Source: Zingiber officinale (Eukaryota > Streptophyta > Magnoliopsida > Zingiberales > Zingiberaceae). From it: a stretch of DNA of 64,000 bases. The notes beneath the pieces were generated by a model. The model was not told the DNA's origin. It worked only from the letters and a program-made list of their open reading frames with translations, and did not search any database. Location of the stretch: contig NC_055989.1 in the NCBI RefSeq assembly GCF_018446385.1, positions 131,777,004-131,841,003 on the forward strand, read 5' to 3'. Positions 1-13,658 of the stretch are shown piece by piece. The stretch's first letter is position 1; each line of letters starts with the position of its first letter. Both the position numbers and the translations under genes were made by a program.

Positions 1-25
1 ATCTAATCTTGCAACTACATTGCAG

Positions 26-583
26 GAGTACGTGTCTTGCCCATCTTGTGGACGGACACTCTTCGATCTTCAAGATATAAGCGCTGAGATCAGGTCAAAG
101 ACTTCACATCTCCCTGGTGTTTCGGTAACTCTCTTCCCGCCACTGGCATTGTTCTACCAGTCCAATTAGGCATCTTCAGAACTGACACTTCACTCAACTC
201 CTTTGCAGATTGCAATCATGGGTTGCATTGTGAACGGGCCAGGCGAGATGGCGGATGCAGATTTCGGTTATGTTGGTGGTACTCCGGGGAAGATCGACCT
301 TTACGTCGGCAAGGTAATATCTGTCTTCTTGCCATTTTCATGCTTTTAGGATCCATATAATGGATCTCACATTGTATTTTGTAGACTAATATGCGATTTT
401 TAGAATTAGCATTGGAAAAGTTTAGGAATTTCTTCGACTAAATTCAGTATCATGATTCTTGTTTCCCTTTTTGTTTATCAGAATGTGCTGAAGAGAGGTA
501 TCGCGATGGAGGAAGCTACTGATGCTCTGATTCAGCTCATAAAGGACCACGGCCGATGGGTCGACCCACCAGCTGAAGAGTAG
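26..583 (+). CDS. HDS: 4-hydroxy-3-methylbut-2-enyl diphosphate synthase (HDS/IspG), 3' end only
   Basis: These are the last three coding exons, 26-124, 209-313 and 482-583 (33, 35 and 34 codons with the TAG stop), joined by GT-AG introns in phase 0. The enzyme converts methylerythritol cyclodiphosphate to HMBPP in the plastid MEP pathway, using a [4Fe-4S] cluster. The window shows the cluster-binding part: CPSC in the first exon and GCIVNGPGE in the second, which in the family supply three Cys ligands and one Glu ligand. The last exon gives the conserved C-terminus, with GRWVDPP close to the end. The 5' part, including the TIM barrel, the plant-specific insert and the transit peptide, lies outside the window. 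The frame is open throughout and nothing looks damaged. The family assignment is firm because motif order and C-terminus both match IspG. Confidence 0.95.
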
Positions 584-1958
584 ATAAATAATCGCAAGAT
601 TAAGCTCTCTTCTTGTTTTTTTGTATTTGTCTAAAACTAAAATATTAATAACATAATTTACTTGTTGGGAGATGAATTCATTGTATTATGAGTGAATCAG
701 AGAGAATATTAATAAGGCAATATTTTGCTCATATATTAGAATTATTCTCTTTATATATGATAATACCTCCAGCACATGGAACACGTGCTTGCTTCTCTCA
801 TCCTCATCCACATAGGACACCATAAGATTTTCATCGAACAGTCAATATCGAATTCTAAGCGAATTGGTTGGCTGAAAAGAGATCCGTTGTGGAATTTACA
901 TCTCTACTTCGTCCTACTATAGAATTATTGAATGAGTTCCAATGAATGTGGAAGCCTGTAGATTATCTCATCCCCTATATATTCTAATGTTGTTGAGTGA
1001 AATCTCTCGTAATTAATTCATCTCTATTTAATCAGGTTATCACCCTTTTGCACTAAATTATACCCAAATGGAAGGTTGAGATTATGGAATTAGATAATTT
1101 CCTAGAAGGCCTACTTAACTTTTTAGATTTCTAAAAAGGCACATCGTATTTGGATTTTTATTAAAAGACTCACTTAATTCTCTGAACTTTTGGAATATAC
1201 TTTCCATTTATTTGAGGCTTAAATTAAAATAAAAAAAATAGTTTTTCTTATTTAAATCAAATCAAAATAAATATTTCATCAAGAAGTTTTATATAAAAAT
1301 CATTGATGACATTAAAAACTTTATGTGATTAAATTCATAATGATCTCTTAAATTTATCCATAATTTTAGTTTTTATTTTGATTTTTTTTTTAAAATACGG
1401 TTAATAAAAAATGAAATAATAAAATTGATCTCTTAATTTTATTTCACTTTTATTTATTTTCTTATAGTTAGGTATTAAATAAACATATTTTTTATAATTT
1501 ATTATTAATCACCTTTTTAATTTTTTATTAAAAAATTCTAAAATTAAATCACATAAAGCAACGCGTCTTAAAGCGAAAAAATTATTATGAATTTAATCAC
1601 ATAATTGTTTTTTTTTAAATAGAATTTTAATGTTATTGATCATTTCTATATGAAACACTTTGATAAAATAGTTAAAATTTTAGTTTTCTTATTTTTAGTT
1701 CAATTTGATTCGATTTAATTAATAAAAATTAATTTTTTATTTTAATTTGGGATTGAAATATCCCTGCCCCTCTCTCTTTCCATCTAACATCAACCCGACA
1801 CGGCTCTTAAAGCAACGGGTCTTCAATCTGACCGTCCACCTTCCTTCGCTTCGTCGTAGATCTTCCCTTTCGTCTTTCCATCTGCGGCCGTAGGCGAACT
1901 GGCGAAACCGTTGGCCTCAAAACCCCAATCCACCCACCCCGCCTGCCACCGCCCGGCA
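584..1958. other. Intergenic, AT-rich
   Basis: Sequence between the HDS stop and the TGD3 leader. It is strongly AT-rich from about 1080 to 1750 and becomes GC-richer from about 1760, which fits the TGD3 promoter and 5' leader. I see no coding frame or recognisable element. Confidence 0.6.
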
Positions 1959-1973
1959 ATGGCTTTACTGTAA
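1959..1973 (+). promoter_or_regulatory. Short upstream ORF in the TGD3 leader
   Basis: An ATG at 1959 opens a four-codon frame closed by TAA at 1971-1973, 40 bases before the chosen TGD3 start at 2014. If the mRNA begins upstream of 1959, ribosomes would meet this ATG first. The mRNA start is not visible, so any role in translation is inference. Confidence 0.3.
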
Positions 1974-2013
1974 GGATCTCATCTCCTCCTCAATTCCCAG
2001 ATCGGATTCGGCC

Positions 2014-5000
2014 ATGTCGAGCTCCACCGCGGCTAACTCATGGACTCCTCTTTTGTCGGTGGGGCGGCAGAGATCTGTTTGCGCCAGGGCGAAGTTATCC
2101 GGATCTCTGTGGAAGGCTCGTAGGCGGATCGCCTGCGGTTGCAGCGCTCCTCCATGGAATTCGAGGAACGGCCATCCGACCGCTGAAAGCTCCGTGAGTT
2201 CGTCAATCTAAATCAGTGGCATCCATTAGTTGTTTTTTTTTTCTTTTGCTATTTGTTGTTTTGGGATGAATAACGAGTTTCTATATCGAATTCTTCTCTT
2301 TGGAAATTGGGTATCGAGCAATAAAGGGCATGTGCTTGCCCTTTTGCAATAAAGGAGACATCTTGCCAACAAGAGAATACAGAGTTTTACATGAAACTTA
2401 CCCTTGGCTTATGATTAAAAATTCTGTTAAAAAAATCTTTTAGCTAGTTTGGCAAAAATGATGAACCAAAAAAAAAAAAATTGTATGATAGACATGTCTA
2501 TTTGTGTCTTCATTATTGTATAATAGCATTTTTCATGCTAGTCTATGTTATTGAAACATCATCCTGGGTCTAATATTACCGGCTTGAAGTAGTAAAGACT
2601 AATTAAGGATGCCATGCCTGCTTGTTAAACTTGAAATTGTCATAGCTCATAACACTAGGGATAATAGTACAGAGAAATTTATATAGTAAGGGGGATGCAC
2701 AATAGATTGAGCAATAAGATGAGTTAAGAAAATAGGATTTGTGGGCTTTCTTCTTAAAAATTAAAATATCTGAAGTATATAATGTTTGAAATGTCAGTTT
2801 AAAGCTTTTCCGGTTATTCTTTCTGATTCTAGCTACTTTTTTTTTGGAACAAAGGTAGAATTTGTCAACTTTTGGACTCTGAAACTGGAATCTTCATATT
2901 TAATAGCAATATTTGTGTCAATAAACTAGATTTCTCAGTCTGAATATTTTGTTGCATGTCTAGTTGTTGTACTAAAATGTAAAATCTGAAACTTGTGATG
3001 GAAATATTCTATAGTGCTTATGCTGTTAAATAGATGCTAGTCTCAACTTCTATTATTCTGATCAGTTACATGATTTTCATGTCAGACTTCATCATTATCA
3101 GAGAAGTTAGGAATGGATAAACAGGGAATTGAAGAATCCAATGTCCTCATTGAGTGTAGAGATGTTCATAAATCTTTTGGCGATAAACGAATACTAGAAG
3201 GAGTTAACTTCAAGGTAAAATTACGTTCTTAATGTGCTGCATTCATCTCTGAGTATACCTTAATGTTCAATGCAAATGGTTTTTACCAATATAAACTTGT
3301 ATTATAAATTAAAATATTGTTTATAAGTTTCCAGAAGTTCTTATGATCACCTAGTATTTTGCTTTACTTGTTTTATCAAAATTGTATCTCATTTGATAAT
3401 ATACTGAAAATGGATCTTATACACACTTACCTGTAGCTTCCACGGAGTTCAGTCTGTGACTATAAATTATTATTATTTTACGAATGTCACATATGTTATT
3501 ATTTTACGAACAGTTTTGAATCTTCAATTGGAGTCTTGTTTATGCCAGGTGCACACTTCTCGAACCTTAGTTGTTGTTTTTTTACTTGTTCAGATTAGAC
3601 ATGGAGAAGCTGTTGGGATAATTGGGCCATCAGGAACTGGCAAATCAACAATTCTGAAGATCATGGCTGGTCTTTTATCACCTGACAAGGTATCAGCTAT
3701 TTATTTTCTTTTATCTATTTTTTTAGTTTCTCAACTTAGATTGGTCAAACAAGTTGTTTTGTTGGTTGTTTTGGATGCTCCACCTGTTAAAATGTAAGCT
3801 AGTTGTATTTGTTATTTTACAGATTAGTTCTGTAATGATGTGCAGGGAGAAGTCCTTATATGTGGGAAACAGAGACATGGATTGGTCAGTGACGAAGAGA
3901 TATCAGGTCTTCGGATTGGCCTGGTAACTCCCTTTTCTGTGATTTGTTGTCTACTCGTAGTGATTAACTTCTCAAAGGATTCGGAAGGCATTATGTATTT
4001 GATCAAGCCTGGGCGAGATATAAATTAAGCAACAATTGCTTTCTAAATATCCAAGTCTTTACTGATTGATAATTTAATTTGCAAAGAAGATACAAAGGAT
4101 TAGTTAATCAGCTAATGAGCAACATCATAGGAGTTCTTATTCCATCAATCAGGGATGTGAAATGGTTCTGAAGGAGGGATTGCATATGATTTGTTTCTGC
4201 TGAACTTTATTATTTCACAAAATTTATTCAGATTTATGCCATTCACATTGCAACCAAAACAAATAAAAAATTTTGACAAGACAATCAAAAATGGTTTTAG
4301 TTTGACAGTGACACACCTTTTAACATTGATTATTTTTGAAGTAAAAAACTTTTCTTTTTGAGGCTATGCAGATTCAAATTAGTTAACTAATGGAATCTGA
4401 AACCTCGTAGGGTCTCAGATCCTTGGATCATTAATTCCATAGTCTATGCTAAATAAAATTTAATTCAGCTTCTTTTTCCAATTTTTGGCATATCTAGTTC
4501 TTGGCATTTTATAACACAAAGGTTAATGGTTTAGCCAGTAAAGATCACCAGCAAATGATCTCATAACGTATTACTTAACAAAGCTATTGTGCCTAGTTGT
4601 ACCATTTTGAATTACTTAACCAAACTTGATCTGATATAGAATTTTAGAAACTGTCCGTATATCTGAAATTTTAACCATAACTTGAGTGGAAATTTATCCT
4701 TATTTCGTTGTTCCATTTGGCTGATGAACGATACAATACTTAATTCATTGTAGACGAATAATTATATAAATCATCAAAGAATTACTTTTCTTTTACTGCA
4801 TTTGTACCTCTGGAAGATATGTGAGAAAACTTAAGTTCATCATTGTGTATTCGTTATTGGTTTCTAGCTTTATGCAATTGATTGGATAAACTAATTTTCT
4901 TAACTTTACTGGTGCAGGTTTTCCAGAGTGCAGCGCTTTTTGATTCCCTCACAGTACGTGAAAACGTCGGTTTTCTACTGTAAGGAGTTTCCATTTCTTA

Positions 5001-6345
5001 AACATTCTACGCATAATATTGGATCCACATTGGCCCTTTCTTAACGCATTAATATGTTAGGTATGAGAACTCACGCATGCCAGTGGATCATATATCAAAC
5101 CTTGTGACAAAGACTTTGGCAGCAGTTGGTCTGAAGGTAACTTTGCATTTGGGATATTACCAATAGTCCCCGAAGCTTCTCCAACAAGAGTTTCTTTCCC
5201 TCCATGTATATTATTGTTTTTGTAGATAATTGAAACTACAAGATTACTTTATTGAAGTATTCATGTACATCTTCTGCCAGCTATATAATGCCAAAATGTC
5301 TGTTAGATCTGTATTTTCTTTTTTAATCAACTAATTGTTGCGTAGTGGTTGATTTTTCTGTAGATGCAAAGATTAGAACAATTAGATTATTGTGCTCAAA
5401 TTATGTTGGTATACTTAAGTGAATTTCTGCAGGGTGTAGAAGACCGTATGCCTTCTGAACTCTCTGGAGGCATGAAAAAGCGTGTAGCCCTGGCTCGATC
5501 AATAATTTTTGATGAAACAAAGGAGATAATAGAACCAGAGGTAAGCAAGATGCTTATTGTTTATCTTTATCAATTTATGGACGTTAATAGATGCCACTCT
5601 GAGCGACGTCCTCCTAGATTTAATTTATAGCTAAAACATATCAAACAAGTCTGTCAAGCATCCAATCCATTTCTTTAGATATTTAATGCAACCCTTGTAG
5701 TCTTCTTCCTAGTTTTGACTAAAGACAACCTATTGAGCGATTCTCTCTTATGTTCTTTGCCCTGTCTTTTTAGGTGCTTTTGTATGATGAACCTACTGCA
5801 GGACTCGATCCAATTGCATCGACTGTTGTGGAAGACCTAATTCGTTCAGTGCACAGCACGGGGCAAGATTCCCGGGGACATACGGGAAAGGTAGCATCGT
5901 ATGTGGTTGTAACGCATCAACACAGTACAATAAGAAGGGCTGTTGATAGGTACTTTGCTCCCTTGTATCCCTTCTTTTGTTTCATTTCATGACTATGTCG
6001 AATAACTTGTACATATACATTTGGCAGATTGCTATTTCTTTACGAAGGAAAGGTTGTCTGGGAAGGAATGACTCATGAATTCAACACTACATTGAACCCT
6101 ATTGTGAGACAGGTCCGGCTTCAAATGCTATTATTTTCTTCAGTATTTTGAACAGGACGTTGGCCCAGTTTAATGGGACAATGGAAACCGGGAGTGCCAC
6201 CCGTTCCACCGCCAGTCTGGTTTTCGATAACACTGGTTTTCTTTACATTTTCTCATGGTTCTTCCTATGCAAGTTGTTTAAGTTTTGTGTTTCCTTGAAA
6301 TTGCAGTTTGCATCAGGTAGCTTGGATGGTCCCATCAGATACTGA
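2014..6345 (+). CDS. TGD3: TGD3, ATPase subunit of the plastid lipid importer (ABCI13 type)
   Basis: Ten exons: 2014-2193, 3086-3214, 3594-3689, 3846-3923, 4918-4979, 5061-5136, 5433-5540, 5774-5949, 6028-6112, 6307-6345. They join in frame to 342 residues, about the length of Arabidopsis TGD3. The N-terminal 60 residues are Ser/Arg-rich, as expected of a chloroplast transit peptide. Walker A (GPSGTGKST) is in exon 3, the ABC signature (LSGGMKKR) in exon 7, Walker B with D-loop (LLYDEPTAGLDP) at the start of exon 8, and the H-loop (VTHQHST) late in exon 8. The protein ends SLDGPIRY, like other TGD3 proteins. In the family it is the stromal ATPase that works with permease TGD1 and substrate-binding TGD2 to bring ER-derived phosphatidate into the plastid. 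ATG 2014 is the first in-frame start giving a transit peptide. All catalytic motifs are intact. Confidence 0.95.
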
Positions 6346-7410
6346 AGCCTTTCCGAGCCTATTTTCGCACAGAATGAGGTCTAATATTTTGTCTTTTGCT
6401 GTTGAAGTTCGATAAGCATGTTCTTAAGCCGGGCTTAGCCTTGAATATTAAATGATAGCAAGGTCTATTTGTTTCGCAAAAAAATAATTTACAATGATTT
6501 TTCAGGTAAATTTTCATAGGAAAATCAATTAGTTTCCCTCTTTTAGTTGTGAGATACGAAAAATATTTCCCCCTTTATTTCTTCCCTCCCCCTCTTGATC
6601 ACAGTTAACCTAATTGCTCTGCTATAGCTGCACAGTATAGAAGAAGGTTACTTGAGAAGGATCATAGCTGAGGTTCATCTGTAAAAGGTATCGACACTCG
6701 TATGCTTCAGATAAGAATGCGGTATCGTTACAATCTTCGAAGCATCAACACGTCGGGAAGAAAGTCCTTGAAGTCTTGTTAAAATGTCCTGTGTTTTCTC
6801 TAGCAAAAGAATAGAAGTTTCAGAGATATAAACACTAACCCTAACTCGGTACTAATAGCAGCGTAAGTACTAATGCATCACTGATGATTTGGTGCAAATT
6901 GTAACTTAATGGGTGCCAAAATAGTTATGGTTGGTCTTTCAGCTTTGACAAAGCTCATGAAACCGAAGAATAAACGCTAACTCAAGCATATGCAAATCGC
7001 TAACTCGCCAAGCATAACCTGACCATGGATAATCAGGTTCTTTTCCTATCCCAGCATGTCAGGAGTGTATTAATAAAAGTATTTAAAAAAATGCAAAAAA
7101 ATATTTTCCTTTTGAAAAAGTATTTAAAAATAAAATAAGTTATTTTTTTATTAAAAAAATTGGGCAGAAGTGCTGGGCCAGCCACACCCGACCCGATAAG
7201 ATGGCCTTGTTCGGCTTATTCCGGCCTGATTAAAATTGGGCCTTCGTTGGCAAATGACCCGGCCCAATCCAATTCACACCTCTACAGATATTTTTCCCCA
7301 TACGACAAATTGATAGCCGTTTGATCGTTCCTCTCTTATCCATTTACGCCAGTAGAGCGACGGCGGAGGCCGCCGGAGAAGGGATTGATATCGCCAGTGC
7401 GAGGCAGGCA
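6346..7410. other. Intergenic between TGD3 and the GNAT gene
   Basis: TGD3 3' flank, then AT-rich sequence with long A and T runs around 7080-7165, then a GC-richer stretch leading to the next gene. No coding region or transposon end is recognised. Confidence 0.5.
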
Positions 7411-10397
7411 ATGACGGCCTCCCTAGGGTTGCCCTCCTTCTCCTCGTCTCCCATTATTTCCTCCTCCTTTCCTCCGCCGAGCCACAAAGCGCTCGCTTTC
7501 TTCACTCCCAGAGCTGATCGCACCACCGCAACAGGTATCATTTTAGCATGGAAACCTGCCTTCTTGCTCAAATCCTCGGTTATATTTCCTGTCTTAACGG
7601 AATCGTTGTTCGCGATCGATTTGTGATGTGTTCTAGTTAGCTTAATAAAAATTGTTCATTTCATCACTTTAGTTGATTTTCTTGCTTAATTTGTTCTTGT
7701 GATTTAATCTCTCGTTTGTTCAAATTTGTTGACATTGCTCATTTGCCTTTATTGCGAAAAATATGATTGGCTTGTATCTGAAGCTTATGTTCTTGCGTCA
7801 GTGTGCAATTCTAGATACATAAGGCTTTCGAATTCTTCTTTGGTATGTGGGAGAAGTGACAAATTGTAAACAGTCGCTTTGAGTTAGTAGTATTGATATT
7901 GCTCCCTTTGCATTAAGTTGTTGTTTCTTTGGAACTAGATTCTCCACTTTCTTGTGGTGGTGGAACAATATGGCGCCTATGAATGATTTTGCTTTTCCTT
8001 TACTTGCTTGTGATATAGGCAACGCCATACAAGTCCTTGTATTCTTCCTTGGCATTTTGGAGGGTGCCTTAAGATGTGGACTTTTGCTTTTTTGAGAGGA
8101 TAGTCGCAGATATCCTTATTGCTCAATCTTTTTTTTCTAGTGATAGACTGTGAAAGTTGGTTTGATATTGTTCACAATTAATTCAAGATACAGTAATTCA
8201 CTGAAATTCGCCTAATGTCTGCATTGCCTAGTTAACTCTTGGATGAGAACTTAAAGAAATTACTCACAGGCTGGATGCTCTTGACCAACAAGTAATTATA
8301 GCCCTAAAAGATTGCATTGTAGTAGACCTTTATCTTCTCATTCATTTGGGAAAGCTTTTATTATTTGACTCTTTATGAAAACTATGTTCTTGAAACTAAC
8401 TTTTTGATTTCCCCTTCCCCCTAAAATATTGCCTCATTTTCATAAGATTTAATAATTTTTGTGATCTGACCTACTTTCTAGGTTCCTAGCTAAATGAAAT
8501 ATTTATTTATTTTTTAGCGTTGTACTTATTCCACAATGAAACACCAAATATTTGGAAAAAAAAACATCTATGTCAATATGAAGATCTGTCTTTGTTTCCC
8601 AAACTCACTTGCTCATCAATCATTGCTATCTTCACCGGCTTCCATTTCAAGTTGCTTTGGACTAATGCTTCTGAAAAGTTGTATGTTATATGAAGCTTAG
8701 CAATAGATTAGGCAACTAGTTACATAACCATGGATTGCAATAATTTATTTTTAAAACAACTTGAGCTTTGGGCGCATTCATATTTCAATTAATCTGAGTT
8801 CAACTTGTTTAATTAGCTGAATGTGATGGGTTTGAGAAGGTGTTATTTATCTAAATGAGCTCGAGCATAGTTGTTACCAAGTAGGAACTTGATTTAAGTT
8901 GGTACTTGACTAAAACTCAAACTTGAATTCAGAAGCTCTCCCAGGCATGAACTCTTTTCGAGCTTGATTTTAGTTCAGCCTGTTGTCGGGCTTAAGTCTG
9001 ATTACCTTGTGAGTGATTTGGCTTGTCTGTTGCTCTCTAGTTCAGCATTATACAGATTGTTTTTCCTTTATCACTTTTTTTAATATTTATAAACGTTTCA
9101 ATATACTCATATATTCACACGGGTCTAGGAACTTGCAGGGCTAGTCAAGCAGTTGACTTGTTTCCAACTATCTGGCCCGACATCATGGTTCGAGATGCGG
9201 TGCCAGAGGATTATTGGGGAGTGGCAGATACTCATTGTAGTTGTTTCTTTCCAAATTGTAGGTTCCCCATCAATCTTCTTCTCAGGATCAACCGCTGTGT
9301 AAGGTTGCTTTCTGGGTTCCCAGTTCCTCTAGGCAGTATGTGGACGTGTCTTGTTGCTGTTACTGGTAGTCCAGTGAACAATAGCTCATTTATTCAGAGG
9401 GATGATCTTGAACCAGAAGACATTGACAGCATTAAGAAAGGATGTGTAGCTGGAATTCTTACAGTTGATACAATGGCTGACTTCCTTCCTAGGAAAGGTC
9501 CACTTCTACAAAGAAGGTAATTTTGGTTTCTAATCATCAATTATCTGCATATACCTTCATTGCACTATCCAATCAGATTCACTACAGTTTTACTTGTCTT
9601 GCATTATAAATGGATTTGTGCGTCATAAACCTCCCAACAAGACGGCCAAACCACAATGTAAAATGTATAAGTTCATTAGCAACATATTAATCTAAATAAA
9701 TTCAGGATATTTTTATGATATAGTAGTCTTGCTTTACAGACAGACCTGTGCTTTAGTGTGTCATGACACAGTTCGATAAGATGTTCAAACCAAAATAACA
9801 TGGTGTGAACTGCTTAAGTTATAAATAGTCTTGCATCACGTATGGATTTGTGTTTGACCGTTGCATAAGATAATTGAACCATAACCATATAATTTAGAAT
9901 GCTCAAGTTCATTGACTATGCATTGATTCTAATAGCCCTGAACATCAACGCAAGACCATAATTGTATCACGTAGTATTTGCCTGAAATGATGTTAACTGT
10001 TGAGAGTGTGTTTGTATTGAATTTGAAGCTAATCTCGCATTACTCTTAATCCATATTCATACCCTCCCTGTTGGAGGATACTGAGCATGCTTCCTTGGTT
10101 CTTTGTAGAACAAGAATAGCATACATATCAAATGTTGCGGTTAGGAAGGCGCACAGACGAAAGGGGATTGCCAAGATGCTCATGGTCAATGCAGAGGCCC
10201 GAGCCTGGATTTGGGGATGTCGTTCTGTGGCATTGCATTGTGACGTAAACAACTTAGCTGCTATGAGATTATACAAGGAGCAGGGCTACAAGTGCATACA
10301 GGTGCCAGCAAATGCAAAATGGCCCAAACCAAGGAGCAAACCAGGTACCCAGTTTAACTTTATGATGAAAATTATAAACCCTAATGCAACCCCTTGA
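7411..10397 (+). CDS. GCN5-related N-acetyltransferase (GNAT), probably plastid-targeted
   Basis: Three exons, 7411-7534, 9129-9516 and 10109-10397, join in frame to 266 residues. Exon 1 encodes a Ser/Pro-rich N-terminus followed across the junction by a CRAS-type sequence, which looks like a chloroplast transit peptide and cleavage area. Exons 2 and 3 hold the GNAT fold: a beta strand with IMVRDAVPEDYWGVAD, then in exon 3 the acetyl-CoA binding motif A (VAVRKAHRRKGIAKML, with the R-x-x-G-I-A loop) and the C-terminal LHCDVNNLAAMRLYKEQGY strand-helix typical of these enzymes. In plants such proteins acetylate protein N-termini or lysines, and the plastid GNAT group is the closest match. For the exon 2 acceptor I chose the AG at 9127-9128 because the downstream AG at 9137-9138 would break the frame. 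Which GNAT paralogue this is cannot be settled by eye. Confidence 0.85.
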
Positions 10398-12228
10398 TTA
10401 GGTTTTACATCTACTACTCCAACTTAATCATATCTATGATATATATACCATCAAACTGCTAAAGGGCTCAACGCAATTGTTGCTTTAGTTCATAATAAAA
10501 CCAATCATAATGTTGTACAATTGTCTCCTAATCTTCACCTAATTAATTTTAGTATACTTAAAATTGAATTCCCATTGTATAAATTTCATGACACACTTGT
10601 GAGGATAATTCTTATACAACAAAGTATAGTTGTAATTCATTAAATCCAGTCAAAATTCGTTGTTTGTGCTTTTGGATTTCCTGGTGAATATTTGATGTCC
10701 ATTTATAATTTACAAATGCAGATTGATTCAATTCATCATCCAACCATTGACATATCTATTCAGGTTAACTATATGCTTCTTATCCCTCGTTCAGCAAATT
10801 CTTTAATTTAGTTTGTTGTCATATCTTTATAGCCTGTGGATGGGTTCACTTGGGTCTGTATCATTTTATTCGTTGCCAGAATACCTTGGACTTTGGTCGC
10901 CCCCACCTCATAATCACTTGTCGATTGTCCCTAATCCTTAGACATCAACATTATTGCATCAAAGATGATTTTTTTTCCTTTCATTATTGTATTTTATATA
11001 TTCTATCAATGGTACAAGTTGTCATGTAGATAGTTGAAACAAAATGACAAGGAGGACACCACCCTCTTCTCAGTGATGTTGAAGTAAGGGGAAAGGAAAG
11101 ATGGTTGATGGCCCATTCCATTTATTAGAAGCAAGCCCCTAGTTCAAACATGCTTTTCAAAAATTCTTAACTTAGTTTACCCAATGCGCGAAAAAACTCT
11201 CATCCAACCGCTAAATTGTTACGTCGTACGCTTAGGTTAAAGTTGTGCCAAAATTGACCTAAATAACGCTGACTAGTATGTGAGGGTTGCGCCGAAGATA
11301 TTTGAATAAGAGGCTTAGTTATGTTCTTATTCTAAATTACCTATATAGACTACAAATCTACAAACAAATAAAGTTTAAAATACCTTTAAATCCAACACTT
11401 TTATGAAGTGAATCGATTTGTAGAATGCTTAAATATATTTTTAACTTTGGCGTAATTTATATCAGGAACATGAACATTAAAATCCAACACCTCCGATATT
11501 AATTCCTCTTCCTTCCCATTGTGATCTTGTGTCGGTCACCGACGGCTCTCACTTTATAGAACTCAATTCTTTAATTGTATAAATAAAAGCTTTTTTTTAA
11601 AAAAAAAAAAAATCAGATTGGATCTTAGATTCTCTTTAGGTAATTATTTATTTATTTAATGTTTTCAGATACCCCCTTGGAGTTTTTAAATTAGCTAACT
11701 AGCCTTCATAGTTTCAAAATCATTAACACTGTGTTGGCATTTTATAAGATGAAGTAAACTTTGAGAAGCCAAATGAAAATGTTTTTTTTTTTTGAAATTT
11801 TATTCTATTTTGTTGTGATATTAAATTTAAAGTCAGAATTTTGAATGTGGTGCACAACAAAATGGTTGGTGGATCAATCAAGAAATGATTGAAGACAGCT
11901 CTCCATGTTTGATGTGTGGAATGCCACCCCATTGCGACTTACGGACGGTAGCAAGGAGACCTTTTGTTCGAGAAGAAAAGGAAAAATTTTACGACTCGTT
12001 TTTTTTGTCTCCGAGTCAAATCAATAAACTTAAGGGGTAAAAATTTTAGTAAAAAGAAGCGCAAATGACCTTTATCAATGAGTCGAATTCGTCGGCATAA
12101 TGCTAATAGTGAATTGAAGTCACCGGCAAGGTTGTAGTTTCTTTTCAATAAGAGGTCTTACTAAGGTTAAGATAAACTTTTGAAATGAGTGTTCAAGTTT
12201 GGCTTGGTTTATTTTTTATGAGTTTGAG

Positions 12229-12384
12229 TTTGGTTCGTTTAGATGTTATCAAGCTCTCAATACAAACTTGGTTTGAGTTTGGTTCGAGCTTGGTTCGTTT
12301 AGATGTTATCAAGCTCTCAATTCAAATTTGTTTGATTGAAAAAGTTTTATTAATGAATATGGTTCGTGAATATTATTCACGAAC
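12229..12384. repeat. Short direct duplication next to a palindrome
   Basis: A segment of about 40 bases containing GTTCGTTTAGATGTTATCAA occurs twice (about 12234 and 12294). It is followed by TTCGTGAATA and its complement TATTCACGAA with one base between. It may be the remnant of a small transposon; no boundaries are seen. Confidence 0.4.
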
Positions 12385-12788
12385 ATTGTTCACGAACGTT
12401 AACGAGTTAAACACATATATGTTCAAGCTTATTTATTTAGCTTAACGAGTTATTCAAGTTTATTTATTTAATTAATCTTATGTATATTGAACAAATATAA
12501 ATAAATTTTTATTAAGTTGAATGTTAAATTTATTTATGAATATTTGGTTCATTTGCAATCCTAATGAAAATGAGTTGTTTGATTTGGTAGAATGAAAAGA
12601 TTAAAGGAATTAATGATCCACCAAACAAAGTGATTAAGGCTTGATGCATAAGCATTGTCATGTGGTCACGTGAGCCAAGTCGCATTATTCATTGTGCCCT
12701 GTCCACCCTCCCTCATCACATGGCAGACATCATCATCCATGTGGACTCGCACATGACCTGCTCATACATCTAAACCCCATCAGTAAAT

Positions 12789-12817
12789 ATTAATTAATTA
12801 ATTAATTAATTAATAAT
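12789..12817. repeat. (AATT)n microsatellite
   Basis: About seven tandem copies of TTAA/AATT. Confidence 0.8.
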
Positions 12818-13376
12818 TGTCTAGGGCCAGCTAACAATACGTAAACGAGATGAACGTTCGATTCGATTAGGAAATCTGATCGAATTGACTTTTAGTTCAC
12901 AAGTCAAATCGTTGCCTACAACTGCTCTCCAACTAATTAAATTTTACTGGAATTTCTCAAAATGAAGCACAATTTCCACCGTACTAATTTAATCGATTAA
13001 AGCAAATATTATTATCATTATTATAAAAAATTGCAATGATGCTATTGCACGTCTCAACTATTTGTTAGCTGGATTACACTTGAAATTTTCATCGTACAAT
13101 TTTTTTTACAAATATAAAATTATTTTATTTTTTAGCCATCTGTGAACGCTGCTATAAAAAAAATAATAAAAAAATAAATTTTAAATATAAAAAATAAACA
13201 TGAATAAATAGACAGTAGAATTCATAAATAATGAATATTAAAATGAATACATTTTAATAAAAGGAAATTATTAATATAATAAATACGTGGCATATTGTTT
13301 TTAAACAGAGACGTTCAAATTAAGAGACAGGATCTCCTGGATCATTTTTTGTAGTCTAGAGGATGTGTCATTCATA

Positions 13377-13658
13377 TTTACGATCGGATTACGATCTGAT
13401 CGTAAATGATTGCGATCTCTTCTTGGGTTCACCGTCCCTATTATGTTATAATTTTTGTTCGGAATGAACGATCGGAAGTCGTCCGAAGGACATTCTCGCT
13501 CAGCGCCCAGTAACCTGACCACTTATCCACCACCGGAGACCTCTGGACGATTTCCGATCGTCCGTTCCGAACAAAAATTATAACTTGATGGGGACGATGA
13601 ATCCAAAAAGAGATTACAATAATTTTAGATCGGATCATGATCATGATCCGATCATAAA
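13377..13658. mobile_element. Fold-back MITE, about 282 bp, flanked by TA
   Basis: The two halves are long imperfect inverted repeats. The left end reads TTTACGATCGGATT and the right end, on the other strand, TTTATGATCGGATC. The complementarity continues for over 100 bases on each side, including TTATAATTTTTGTTCGGAA at about 13445 matched by its complement near 13573. TA dinucleotides lie directly outside both ends (13375-13376 and 13659-13660), consistent with a TA target duplication. It has no coding capacity. The superfamily is uncertain. Confidence 0.7.
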
